64,000 bases of DNA from an uncultured bacterium (GTDB taxonomy: Bacteria; Hydrogenedentota; Hydrogenedentia; Hydrogenedentales; CAILVY01): positions 1-64,000 of the forward strand of contig CALEDJ010000051.1 of the NCBI GenBank assembly GCA_937951485.1, in the 5' to 3' direction. The translations under genes were made by a program, and so were the position numbers. The notes under the pieces are model-generated. The model did not search any database. It was given only the letters and a program-made list of their open reading frames with translations, and was not told the DNA's origin. Positions 16,659-25,375 of the stretch are shown here, one piece after another. Position 1 is the stretch's first letter. Each line of letters starts with the position of its first letter.

Positions 16659-18221
16659 ATGTATCGCAAATACGCACATATCGTCTTGCCAATCGCATCC
16701 GGCGTGGTGCTGGCGTATTGTTTCCCCACCTTTCACTGGTATCCCCTTGCGTGGGTGGCTCTGATTCCGTTGCTTTTTCTTGTGGCGAACGCCCCGCCCG
16801 CCGGCGGCGCGGCGCGTTTTTTTCTTGCAGGGTGGGCATTCCATAGTTTCCTTCTCCAGTGGTTGATCACCAACATCTTCTGGGCGGGCGGCTGGGCAAT
16901 TATCGGCTACCAGTTGCTTTGCATTGCGCTGGCCCTGTTCTGGGCGGCCCTTGGCGGGGTGTGGTGTTGGACGCGCGGGCGCGCGCCGCAATGGGCGGGG
17001 GCGCTGCTGCTGGCGGTGCTCTGGGCGGTGATGGAGTGGGGTCACGCGAGCCTGTTCACGGGCTTCGGCTGGAGCGCCCTGGGCTATAGCCAAGGCCCCG
17101 ATCTGCCCCTGTTGCAATGGGCGGCGGTGGGCGGCGTGTCCCTCATATCGTTCTTGCTCGTGCTGGTGAACGGAAACCTCGCGTTGGCGTTGGCGGAGCG
17201 GCGGCATCGGGGGGCGCGTATTGCGGCGGCGGCGTTGGTGATTGTTGCGGCACATGCGGGCGGATGGCTGTTGCTGGATGCGCCGGATTATGCCTCAAAG
17301 CCGTTTACGGCGGGACTGGTTCAGCCCAATTTCCCCCAGGAGATGAAATGGGACTGGGAATATTCAGGCGAAATGGTGCGCAAGACGGCGCGCATGTCGG
17401 CGATGCTGGCCAGGCATGAATCGGTGGACTGTTTCTTCTGGCCCGAAGCCCTGCTGATGCGTCATTTCGAGGCACCGGAAATGCTCGATCCGATGGTCGC
17501 ATTGGCCAGAGAGACCGGGGCCGCGGTGTTCACCGGCGCGGTGCGCGACGACCCGTCCGCCGGAAAAAGTTACAACTCCAGTGTCCTGGTGCTCCCGGAC
17601 GGCGTCGTGGCGGGCTACTACGATAAAGTGCGCCTTGCGCCTTTCGGCGAGTACATGCCCTTCACCAGCATTTTTCCATTCCTGCGGCAGATTGTGCCGA
17701 TGGACGTGGACGCGGGCGAGGAACACCGCGTGTTCGACTTGGGCGACCGGCGGATGGGGCCGATGATCTGCTTCGAGGTGCTGTTTCGCCCGGTCAGCGA
17801 AACCCTGCGGCGACAGGGCGCCGACATGCTGGTTGTGGTCACGAACCTGGCGTGGTTCGGTTCGAGCAACGCCATTCCTCAGGAGTTGGAACTGGCGCGC
17901 CTGCGTGCGGTGGAGATGCGCATGCCGCTGGTGCACAGCGCCAACACCGGCATCTCCGGCGTATTCGATCCCTGGGGGCGCTTCACACCGGTCAACGCCT
18001 TTCTCGGTCCTCAGGAGCAATACTACAAGGCGCCGCCCGGACACGTACAGCCGCATATGCTTCAAATGCGCCGATGCCTGGGCGCGCTGCCGGTGGCCGC
18101 GCCCGGCGCGCGACCGGTTCCCGCCGGCCCGACTGTCTTTCCCTGGGTCGCCGCCGCAGGCGGGGCGTTGGGGCTTGTGGCAGCGGTATGGCGTCGGACC
18201 GGCCATACGAAGAGCAAATAA
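16659..18221 (+). CDS. lnt: Apolipoprotein N-acyltransferase
   Basis: Lnt adds the third acyl chain to lipoproteins at the inner membrane. At 520 residues it has the usual length. The N-terminal half holds six or more membrane segments, and the C-terminal half is a nitrilase-type domain with the catalytic triad E263 (FFWPEALLM), K323 (YYDKVRLAPFGEYMP) and C371 (GPMICFEVLF). A last membrane segment lies near the C-terminus. It shares direction with the lipoprotein/secretin operon, 136 bases downstream, and the cell needs it to mature that lipoprotein. The ribosome-binding site is weak, so the start is less sure. The 205-base gap after it shows nothing clear. Confidence 0.93.
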   Translation: MYRKYAHIVLPIASGVVLAYCFPTFHWYPLAWVALIPLLFLVANAPPAGGAARFFLAGWAFHSFLLQWLITNIFWAGGWAIIGYQLLCIALALFWAALGGVWCWTRGRAPQWAGALLLAVLWAVMEWGHASLFTGFGWSALGYSQGPDLPLLQWAAVGGVSLISFLLVLVNGNLALALAERRHRGARIAAAALVIVAAHAGGWLLLDAPDYASKPFTAGLVQPNFPQEMKWDWEYSGEMVRKTARMSAMLARHESVDCFFWPEALLMRHFEAPEMLDPMVALARETGAAVFTGAVRDDPSAGKSYNSSVLVLPDGVVAGYYDKVRLAPFGEYMPFTSIFPFLRQIVPMDVDAGEEHRVFDLGDRRMGPMICFEVLFRPVSETLRRQGADMLVVVTNLAWFGSSNAIPQELELARLRAVEMRMPLVHSANTGISGVFDPWGRFTPVNAFLGPQEQYYKAPPGHVQPHMLQMRRCLGALPVAAPGARPVPAGPTVFPWVAAAGGALGLVAAVWRRTGHTKSK

Positions 18222-18426
18222 GCAAGATACATTCGTGTCCGGCCGGCGCATGACGTTGCTTTGCTGGATTCCCGCCTGCGGATCTGTTGCACATTCATGT
18301 CTGTCACAGCATCGGGAATCCGGAACAATTTGTCCAATAATCACATGATCTGCAAGTATTGGGCATAGACGCACGACAATCTTCTTTGACCGACCATGAA
18401 GGGAAGGCATGAAGGATTCCTGGATC

Positions 18427-19923
18427 ATGAATTTTCCGCGGCGTGATTTTCTGAAACAGGCGGGCCTTGGCGTGGCCGCCTTGGCGGGGCTGCCGTGGCC
18501 GGCCCAATCCACGGAAGGTGAAAGGATGAATTTCATTTTCTTTCTTGCCGATGACCTGGGTTGGCGCGATTTGGGCTGCTGCGGCAGCACTTTCTACGAG
18601 ACGCCGCATCTGGACCGCCTCGCGCGCGAAGGCATGAGGTTCACCGAAGCCTACGCGGCGTGCCCGGTCTGCAGTCCCACGCGGGTCAGCATCATGACCG
18701 GAAAATACCCCGTGCGCCTGGCAACGACGGATTGGTTCGGCGCGCCGCAGCCGGAAAACGCGCATAAGCATCCCACCGGCACGAAGCCCCTCCTGCCCGC
18801 GCCGTATCTGGACCGGTTGCCCCTGGAGGAGACCACCTTCGCCGAGGTGTTTCGTGAAGCGGGATACCGCACCTTTTTCGCGGGCAAGTGGCACCTGGGC
18901 GGAGAAGGTTTCCATCCTGAAGACCAGGGATTCGAGGTCAACAAGGGCGGTTACGAGAAAGGAAGTCCGCCGTCGTATTTCTCTCCTTATGACAACCCGA
19001 AACTGTCCGATGGCCCGGAGGGCGAATACCTGCCGGAACGGCTCGCGCGGGAATCGGCGGCGTTTCTCGAAAATGTCGGTGACGCGCCGTTCCTGCTGTT
19101 CCATTCGCTGTATCTGGTGCACACCCCGCTGAGGGCGCGGGAAGACCTGATTCGCAAGTACGAGGAGAAGGCAAGGCAGATGTCCGCGGAGGGGCCGGAA
19201 TTTCTTCCTGAAGGCGATCGCATGGCGCGGCAGGTGCAGAACCATGCCGTGTTCGCCGCGATGGTGGAGGCGATGGACGAGGCGGTGGGCACAGTGCTCG
19301 ATGCACTCGAGCGAAGCGGGCTGGCGCAGAACACGGCGGTCATCTTTACGTCGGATAATGGCGGCCTGTCCACTTCCGAGGGCGCGCCCACGAGCAACGT
19401 GCCGTTGCGCGCGGGCAAGGGATGGCTCTACGAAGGCGGCATCCGCGTGCCGATGCTGGTGAAATGGCCCGGCGTGGCCGCGCCCGGCAGCGTTTGCGAA
19501 CGGCCGGTGACCAGCACCGACTTTTACCCCACGATGCTCGCAATCGCGGGGTTGCCGCTGATACCCGAACAACATTGCGACGGCATGAGTTTCGCCCCCC
19601 TGTTGCGCGGCGATACGAATGCGCCGGACCGCGGGCCGATGTTCTGGCATTATCCGCACTACGGCAACCAGGGCGCATTCCCCGGCGCGGCGGTGCGCCT
19701 CGGCGATTACAAACTCATCGAATTCTTCGAGGACAATCACGTCGAGTTGTACAACCTGAAGCGGGATTTGGGCGAGCGGCACAATCTCGCCGAGGCCATG
19801 CCGGAAAAGACCGCAGAACTCCGCGCCTTGCTTCACGCCTGGCAGCGGGAATGCGGCGCGCGTTTTCCAACTCCCAACCCCAACGGCGCGCAGAAGAAGC
19901 AGAAAGCGGCTGGCACATCCTGA
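18427..19923 (+). CDS. Tat-exported sulfatase (family S1)
   Basis: This protein of about 498 residues has a Tat-type start, NFPRRDFLKQAGLGVAALAG. The ATG at 18427 follows AAGGA by 10 bases, whereas the ATG at 18409 has its purine stretch only one base away. The formylglycine motif is C82-S-P-T-R (CPVCSPTRVSIMTGKYP). Metal-binding DDLGWRDLGCCG and the downstream FTSDNGG and FAGKWHLGG motifs are all present. It should hydrolyse sulfate esters of glycans, but needs a formylglycine-generating enzyme that is not in this window. It is convergent with the large PQQ protein. Confidence 0.9.
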   Translation: MNFPRRDFLKQAGLGVAALAGLPWPAQSTEGERMNFIFFLADDLGWRDLGCCGSTFYETPHLDRLAREGMRFTEAYAACPVCSPTRVSIMTGKYPVRLATTDWFGAPQPENAHKHPTGTKPLLPAPYLDRLPLEETTFAEVFREAGYRTFFAGKWHLGGEGFHPEDQGFEVNKGGYEKGSPPSYFSPYDNPKLSDGPEGEYLPERLARESAAFLENVGDAPFLLFHSLYLVHTPLRAREDLIRKYEEKARQMSAEGPEFLPEGDRMARQVQNHAVFAAMVEAMDEAVGTVLDALERSGLAQNTAVIFTSDNGGLSTSEGAPTSNVPLRAGKGWLYEGGIRVPMLVKWPGVAAPGSVCERPVTSTDFYPTMLAIAGLPLIPEQHCDGMSFAPLLRGDTNAPDRGPMFWHYPHYGNQGAFPGAAVRLGDYKLIEFFEDNHVELYNLKRDLGERHNLAEAMPEKTAELRALLHAWQRECGARFPTPNPNGAQKKQKAAGTS

Positions 19924-20053
19924 ATGTTGCATCGCAGGCAGGAAATGCAAGCCCTGAAAATGGCACGATGTTGACGGACGGCAAAGATGCCGAGCGATGC
20001 CGTCCGAGATATACGTGCCCCAAACGAATCCCTTGTGCTTGGGGCGGGCGCGT

Positions 20054-23000
20054 TTATCGCCGGAGTATGCCGCCGGAGAGGGCGGCGGGCGCCAGCGCGA
20101 AGGACGTCTGCAGGGGATAGGCGCAGGTACATCCGGAACTGGATTCGGGAATCATGACAATGCCGCCGGCGGGGATGATGTTGAGCCAGCATCCGGGCCG
20201 CGACACGCGTGTCAGCGGGATGCCTTCCGTGCTCTCCACGTCAAGGGGATACATTCGGGGGTTGTCGCCCCGCCCGTAGAGGTAATACTTGGAGCCGGTC
20301 AGGCCGCCGCAGCCGTGCCCGCCGCGATAGGCGATGTAATCCAGTTTTTCGCCGGTGTGCAGCGAAAAGGCGAAGGGCCGCGCGTAGATGGTGTCGCCGT
20401 TCAGGACGGGATGCTGCCATTGCTCGCCGTGGGTGCCGCCGGTTTCCGAGAAATCCGTGCAGCGGATGTTCATCGCGCGAAAACGGGTGCGCCACTTGTC
20501 CGTGCCTGTGGCCATGTCGAAGGCCAGCAGGTCATAGAAGACTTGGTCGCCGTCGTTGTACGACCCCGACGCAAGCAGCACGCCGTCCTTGCCGTTCAGA
20601 TGTGCGATGTGATGGAACGGGAATTCCACGGGCCGTTCCCAGACCTTTTTCCCGCGCTTGAGGTCCAGCGCCACCAGCCAGGCGTTCCCGCGGCAGAAGT
20701 GGTCCACGCGCATGCGCCCGCGCTGCGCGCTTTCGCTCATCGCGCGTTCGTTGCGGCTTTCCAGGAAATAAACCCGGCCCTCGGCCACGGTAACCATGCT
20801 GTTCATGATGGCGCCGCGCTGCCACACCCACTGCTTTCCGCCGGTATGGCGGTCCACGGCGAAAAGGCAGCGGCTGACGACCACGGGGCGGAAGTCGCCC
20901 TCCAGCATGTTTACGGTGGCAAGCGCCAGTTCATCGAATGACGCGCCGCTGATCTGTCCCGTCCCAATCAGCAGTTCATCCGCGCTGTTCAGGTAGCCCC
21001 ATTCGTTGACCGTTTCTTCGACGCGGGGCATGGCGATGACGCCCAACTGATTTCCCGTGGCCGGATCGTACACCCGGCATTCCCCCTCCACGGCCACGTA
21101 TAGCGCATCGTCGGTGAGGAGTCGTTCTCCGGCGTTTTTCATCGTGCCGACGCGCCGCGCCCCGGGCACATCCACCTCCCAGAGGGGGAATCCGTTGTAG
21201 GCGTCCACGGTGATGATTTTGTCGTCGGCGGTGATGTGCAGGCGTCCGTTCTTGAACAGCGATGCCATGGGCCGGTGGTGGCGGTCCACCATATCGCGTG
21301 GACCGGGATTGCCGAACCACTGGATGGCCATCGGGCCGCGGAGTTGGTCATTGCTGCATGCCGTATGCCCGGCGTCGGCATAGAGTTGCGTCCATTCGCC
21401 CGCGCCCGGCACCGCGCCGCGCCGCGCCGTCAGCCACAGGCCGCCTTCTGCGTCAATGACCGCGCCCTGCACATCCCCCTGGACCGCCCATGCCTCCAGC
21501 GCCGACGCGGCCAGTCCCGCGCCCGGGATTTCCGGATGCCCGATGCACATCGTTCCGCCATACGGGCGCAGCACGCGCCATACTTCCTTCGCGCTCCAGG
21601 CGGGGACCGCGCCGCGCAGGGTTTCCTCCGAGAGCACGAGGTTCGCCATATAGGTCGTGTAGGGGAGCGTATCATCCTCGACGTGATGCACCGTCGCACG
21701 CACGCCGTAAAGCCCCGCGTCATCGAGGCGCTTGCGCGCATCCGCCGCGCGCGCCGCGTCGCGCTCCACGCATACGATGCGCAAGGCGCTGCGCTGCGCC
21801 AATGCGTGGGCGAGGCGGCCGTCGCCCGCGCCCAGTATCAGGCAGTATCCCTGCGTGATGCCCGATTTCGCCAGAATGGCCTCCGCCGCCTTGGCGTATA
21901 TGGCGCTCGACGCATCCTGCGGCCATGGGGCATTGGACACATCGAAACGCACCATCCGCGGAGACGTTTCCGGCGTTTCTGCGGGAGAAAAGCAATAAAT
22001 GGGGCCCAGGTGACTGCTGACATAAAGACGGCCGTTGGCGGCGCTCAGCCCATAGATTCTACCCTCGACTTCGCCGCGCCAGACGTGCTCGCCGTCCGCC
22101 GCGCGCAAGGCGACCACCTGGTTCTCACCTCCCAGAAACAACGCGTCCCCTGCGAGAATCATGGCGTAGGGGTCCCGCATCGGCTTGCGCCAGAGATAGC
22201 AGGCTTCCTGCTGTTCCCGCAGACCGGCGATCACCGTTTCCTGTGCGGCCATTTCCGCTTCAAGCCGTTCGCGTTCCCCGGCCTGGTCCCTCGTCAAGGC
22301 TTTGCGCTGCTTTACGATTTCATTCAAAGCGGCGATTTGCCGGTTCAATTCGCGTGTCACTTCAAGAAAGCGGGGCCGGTCCATCGCCGATACTTCCTCT
22401 TTCGACTGTAAATAGGCGATGTCGCCATTCACCAGCATGCGGATGCCGGGGAACGATGCAACGTTCTCGCCGGTGTTCGGGTCGGCATAGTCCAATTGGC
22501 TGCCCGTCCGACGTCCCGGGCCGCTTACCACCGCCTCGCCCGCAAGAATGGCATAAGCGCCGCCCGGCCCCGGCAGCGCGCCCAACGGCGCGAGCGTTTC
22601 GCGGTCGAACATCACCGGCGCGGTCCGACCCGTCGGCACGAACAACCGTTTCGGCGTCGCGAGCAGATAGCCCTGCGGCGAGGCGTCCGTGTCGCCCGAG
22701 GCATACAACACCGCGCCGGTCGCGGCGTCCAGCGCGCAGCGATAGACGCCATCCGGCGGGAACAGCCCCGCGAAGAAATACGCAACGCCGTTGTCCACCA
22801 GCACGCCGGTGCGCGCAGGCGCGTGGGAAATCACCCGGCCGTTGCCGGGAATGCGCCGGTCCAGTTCCGCCGGGCAATGCTTCCACAGCAACGCGCCGTC
22901 CGCGGCGTTTACGCAATAGGCCCAGCCGTCATCGGAACTGAAATAGACCCTGCCGGCGGCAATCGTCGGCGCGAGCCGCACCGGCCCCTCGGCAAAAAAG

Positions 23001-23377
23001 GTCCAGCGAATCTCGCCTGTTCTCGCGTCCAGACAGTACACCTGGTCATCCGCGGAAGAGGCATAGTATGCGGCGTCGCCCGCGACAACAACATGAAAGG
23101 CCCGGTCATAGATGACGACCGGGCTTAAGTCGCGCAGTTCATGCCAGATGTCCTGCTTCGCCGGCGCGGGCCATGCCGGCTCCGGCGCATGGCGCGGCAC
23201 ATGCACCCAGGTCTTGTGCAGGGGCAGTCCCAACGTTTCGTTGGTGATGCCGCTTCGCGCATTGTCCCGCAGGTAGGTCGGCCAATCCCCGGCAAAGGCG
23301 CACGCGCCGCCCAGCGCCGTGATCGCCGCAATACCGGCCAGAAGAATCAGTTGTGCAAGGAGCAAAGTCCGCCGCAT
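20054..23377 (-). CDS. Large secreted PQQ-type beta-propeller protein with an internal methyltransferase-like domain
   Basis: The protein has about 1107 residues. The start at 23377 follows GGGAGG by 8 bases and gives a signal peptide (LLLAQLILLAGIAAITALGG). Residues about 35-500 form PQQ-like propeller blades (DWPTYLRDNARSGIT, VYCLDARTGEIRW, VYFSSDDGWAYCVNAADGAL), interrupted by a coiled coil near 333-396 (LNRQIAALNEIVKQRKALTR). Residues about 505-620 look like a Rossmann SAM-methyltransferase: LILGAGDGRLAHAL (motif I), IVCVERD (acidic end of beta 2), and a later VWRVLRPYGGTMCIG. Propeller blades resume to the end. A SAM-dependent domain on an exported protein is odd; it may be degenerate or bind another ligand. 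Confidence 0.8.
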   Translation of the reverse strand: MRRTLLLAQLILLAGIAAITALGGACAFAGDWPTYLRDNARSGITNETLGLPLHKTWVHVPRHAPEPAWPAPAKQDIWHELRDLSPVVIYDRAFHVVVAGDAAYYASSADDQVYCLDARTGEIRWTFFAEGPVRLAPTIAAGRVYFSSDDGWAYCVNAADGALLWKHCPAELDRRIPGNGRVISHAPARTGVLVDNGVAYFFAGLFPPDGVYRCALDAATGAVLYASGDTDASPQGYLLATPKRLFVPTGRTAPVMFDRETLAPLGALPGPGGAYAILAGEAVVSGPGRRTGSQLDYADPNTGENVASFPGIRMLVNGDIAYLQSKEEVSAMDRPRFLEVTRELNRQIAALNEIVKQRKALTRDQAGERERLEAEMAAQETVIAGLREQQEACYLWRKPMRDPYAMILAGDALFLGGENQVVALRAADGEHVWRGEVEGRIYGLSAANGRLYVSSHLGPIYCFSPAETPETSPRMVRFDVSNAPWPQDASSAIYAKAAEAILAKSGITQGYCLILGAGDGRLAHALAQRSALRIVCVERDAARAADARKRLDDAGLYGVRATVHHVEDDTLPYTTYMANLVLSEETLRGAVPAWSAKEVWRVLRPYGGTMCIGHPEIPGAGLAASALEAWAVQGDVQGAVIDAEGGLWLTARRGAVPGAGEWTQLYADAGHTACSNDQLRGPMAIQWFGNPGPRDMVDRHHRPMASLFKNGRLHITADDKIITVDAYNGFPLWEVDVPGARRVGTMKNAGERLLTDDALYVAVEGECRVYDPATGNQLGVIAMPRVEETVNEWGYLNSADELLIGTGQISGASFDELALATVNMLEGDFRPVVVSRCLFAVDRHTGGKQWVWQRGAIMNSMVTVAEGRVYFLESRNERAMSESAQRGRMRVDHFCRGNAWLVALDLKRGKKVWERPVEFPFHHIAHLNGKDGVLLASGSYNDGDQVFYDLLAFDMATGTDKWRTRFRAMNIRCTDFSETGGTHGEQWQHPVLNGDTIYARPFAFSLHTGEKLDYIAYRGGHGCGGLTGSKYYLYGRGDNPRMYPLDVESTEGIPLTRVSRPGCWLNIIPAGGIVMIPESSSGCTCAYPLQTSFALAPAALSGGILRR

Positions 23378-23582
23378 GAATGCATCCTCCCGTGTGACAA
23401 AACACTTCCGCATGGTGACCGCCCCAGTGTGCCACGCTTCGCCTCTTGCAGACAAATTGCGCCACCCTCTTCAAAGGGGGACTTTCAGGGCGGCCTTGTG
23501 CAATGATTATGGCCTGTCCGCCGAAAGTTGTACCAATTTGAATGAGAGAAACCGTAATCTTTAGAGCTTAGGAGGGTCTCTC

Positions 23583-23849
23583 ATGAAGGGTAAGCGATTC
23601 AAGGAAGAGCAGATCATTCGGATTCTGCAGGAGGTGGAGGACGGCAAGCCTGTTGCGCAGGTTTGCCGTGAGCAAGGCGTGTCGGAGCAATCGGTCTACC
23701 GCTGGCGTCAGCGGTATGGCGGGATGGACATCGGTGAACTGCGCCGTCTCAAGCAGCTGGAGGATGAGAATCGCCGGCTACGCAGCATTGTGGCCGAGCA
23801 GGCGGTGGACATCCAAATTCTGAAGGAGGTGAACTCAAAAAAGTGGTAG
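23583..23849 (+). CDS. IS3-family transposase OrfA
   Basis: This 88-residue DNA-binding subunit of the IS carries an N-terminal helix-turn-helix (FKEEQIIRILQEVEDGKPVA, CREQGVSEQSVYRWRQRYGG) and a C-terminal leucine-zipper-like helix (LKQLEDENRRLRSIVAEQAV). This order is typical of OrfA in the IS407/IS51 branch. The ribosome-binding site AGGAGG lies a few bases before the start. The protein ends in NSKKW at a TAG just after the slippery sequence, so full-length OrfAB depends on frameshifting. Confidence 0.93.
   Translation: MKGKRFKEEQIIRILQEVEDGKPVAQVCREQGVSEQSVYRWRQRYGGMDIGELRRLKQLEDENRRLRSIVAEQAVDIQILKEVNSKKW
23823..23843 (+). promoter_or_regulatory. Programmed -1 frameshift site with upstream Shine-Dalgarno-like stimulator
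   Basis: A-AAA-AAG at 23837-23843 lies exactly in the orfA zero frame as a canonical slippery heptamer. AAGGAGGT at 23823-23830 is placed as a stimulator 6 bases upstream. A -1 shift continues into orfB at 23843. The same AGGAGG could also start orfB at GTG 23843. Confidence 0.8.
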
Positions 23850-24769
23850 GCCCCGCTGCGCAACGCGCCGTGGTCAAGGATCTGGTGCAGCGGGGTGTGT
23901 GCAGTGAACGGCGGGCGTGTGAGGTGCTCGACGCGCCACGAATGACGGTCCGGTACAGGCGCCGCGTCCGCCCCGAAGAAGAGGCGTTGCGCAAGCGTCT
24001 TCGGGCGTTGGCTGCGAAGCACAAGCGATACGGGTTTCGGAGGGTATTGGCGCTGCTACGGCGCGAAGGCTGGCGGGTAAACAAGAAACGGGTTCACCGG
24101 CTTTGGAAGGAGGAAGGATTGCAGCGCAAGCGAAAAACCAAGAGAAAACGCGGGTATGGCCCGTCGCCCGAGCTTCCGGTGCGGGCCGAGTACCCAAATC
24201 ACGTGTGGAGTTACGATTTCATCGAAGACCGCACCGAACGAGGCGGCAAGCTTCGGATGTTGGGCATCGTGGATGAATACACGCGGGAGAGCCTGCAGAT
24301 TCGCGTGGGCCGATCGATCGGGGCGGCGAAAGCAATTGCCTCCCTGGAATGGTTGTTCATGTTGCATGGCCGGCCCGAGTACATCCGTTCAGACAACGGC
24401 CCTGAACTCATCGCCAAGGCGCTACAGTCCTGGCTGGCGCAACACCACGCAAAGACGCTTTACATCACGCCCGGCAGTCCGTGGGAGAATCCGTTCATCG
24501 AGAGTTTCAACGACAAGTTTCGCGATGAGTGTCTGAACATGCACGTCTTCGTCGATGGCCGCCATGCCCAGACGGTGGTGGAAGCCTGGCGCAGAGAGTA
24601 CAATGAAGAACGACCGCACAGCAGTCTGAACTACATGACCCCGGCGGAATTCGCCGCGCATTGCCGGAACTCCGGTCGGCCTACGGCCTCCCTCCGTTCC
24701 GGCAATGCCAGCACCCCAGGGCCACAACCCATAACCAAGGCAAATACTCTCATTCAGGTTGGTACATAA
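23843..24769 (+). CDS. IS3-family transposase OrfB (rve integrase core)
   Basis: OrfB is 308 residues. It has a short N-terminal HTH_21-like region (YRRRVRPEEEALRKRLRALA, KRYGFRRVLALLRREG) and the DDE integrase core: first D in VWSYDFIEDR, second D in IRSDNGPEL, E in NPFIESFNDKFRDEC. It is expressed as an OrfAB fusion by -1 frameshift or from GTG 23843. Its stop codon TAA (24767-24769) lies just outside the right inverted repeat, so termination is supplied by flanking DNA here; the C-terminal residues could differ at other insertion sites. Confidence 0.92.
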   Translation: MVGPAAQRAVVKDLVQRGVCSERRACEVLDAPRMTVRYRRRVRPEEEALRKRLRALAAKHKRYGFRRVLALLRREGWRVNKKRVHRLWKEEGLQRKRKTKRKRGYGPSPELPVRAEYPNHVWSYDFIEDRTERGGKLRMLGIVDEYTRESLQIRVGRSIGAAKAIASLEWLFMLHGRPEYIRSDNGPELIAKALQSWLAQHHAKTLYITPGSPWENPFIESFNDKFRDECLNMHVFVDGRHAQTVVEAWRREYNEERPHSSLNYMTPAEFAAHCRNSGRPTASLRSGNASTPGPQPITKANTLIQVGT

Positions 24770-24770
24770 A

Positions 24771-25283
24771 ATGGGGGCAGGTCATCATCACGAAAGAATA
24801 GTGGCAAAGTGTCAGATTCCAGAAAACGAAACGGATATACCCATCATGGATCAGCATGTTCGTGTTGAAATTCAGGCCGAGACACTTCTGGAAGCGTTGG
24901 AGCAAGTTGAAAAGGCATATAACGATCTCTATCGCGATGTGCCGCTTATCGTTAAACCGATATTTGTTCGATTAGTCCTTCAAAGATGGCCAACGGATGG
25001 AACAACAACAGGCAAATTTGGGATGAAGGCAACAGGTACGCTTCGTGAGGTGATTTTGACGGTGTTGGATGAAATGCGTGATCCTGCGATCTGCTACAGC
25101 CTCACTTCGGCGTATGACGCAAGAGGCCGGCGTTATTTTATTCTGGACTTGCGAAAGGACGACGCGCCGGACCTGCATTTTTATGCCGACGGAGATGAGA
25201 TGATGCAACATCTGCAACTATCAGAAAGATCGCTTCAACGTCTCGAAACGTACTTTGACCAGCCAATTCAGACAGAACTATAG
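24771..25283 (+). pseudogene. Truncated paralogue of the following secreted protein, cut by the IS element
   Basis: About 170 codons remain open. From VRVEIQAETLLEALEQVEKA onward it aligns to the C-terminal half of the next gene (VHIDADLLEEALEQVETA), including shared LREV-LDEMRDPA-CY. The N-terminal half, with the signal peptide, is missing. The IS3 right end lies 4 bases upstream of the first ATG. The sequence just left of the IS shows no matching half, so an insertion with deletion is likely. An ATG at 24846 could still give a cytoplasmic fragment. Confidence 0.75.
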
Positions 25284-25375
25284 AAAATGTTCTTAATGGT
25301 TGACATTACACAAAAGCATGATGGTGTGGTCCCGCGTTGGGGCGGGCAAATGACAACGCAAAAGGGAGGTCCGCC

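Larger units (their letters stand above)
23529..24766 (+). mobile_element. IS3-family insertion sequence (IS407-like group)
   Basis: The element is 1238 bp. Left inverted repeat TGTACCAATTTGAATGAGAG (23529-23548) and right inverted repeat (24747-24766, reverse complement TGTACCAACCTGAATGAGAG) match at 18 of 20 positions and end in TG/CA as in IS3 elements. It carries orfA and orfB with a -1 frameshift signal, both intact, so it may be active. The flanking tetranucleotides (AAGT left, TAAA right) differ, so no target duplication is seen, suggesting a later adjacent deletion. Confidence 0.92.

Noticed and set aside
23525-24770. Target-site duplication of the IS3 element
   Set aside because: The four bases on each side differ (AAGT versus TAAA).
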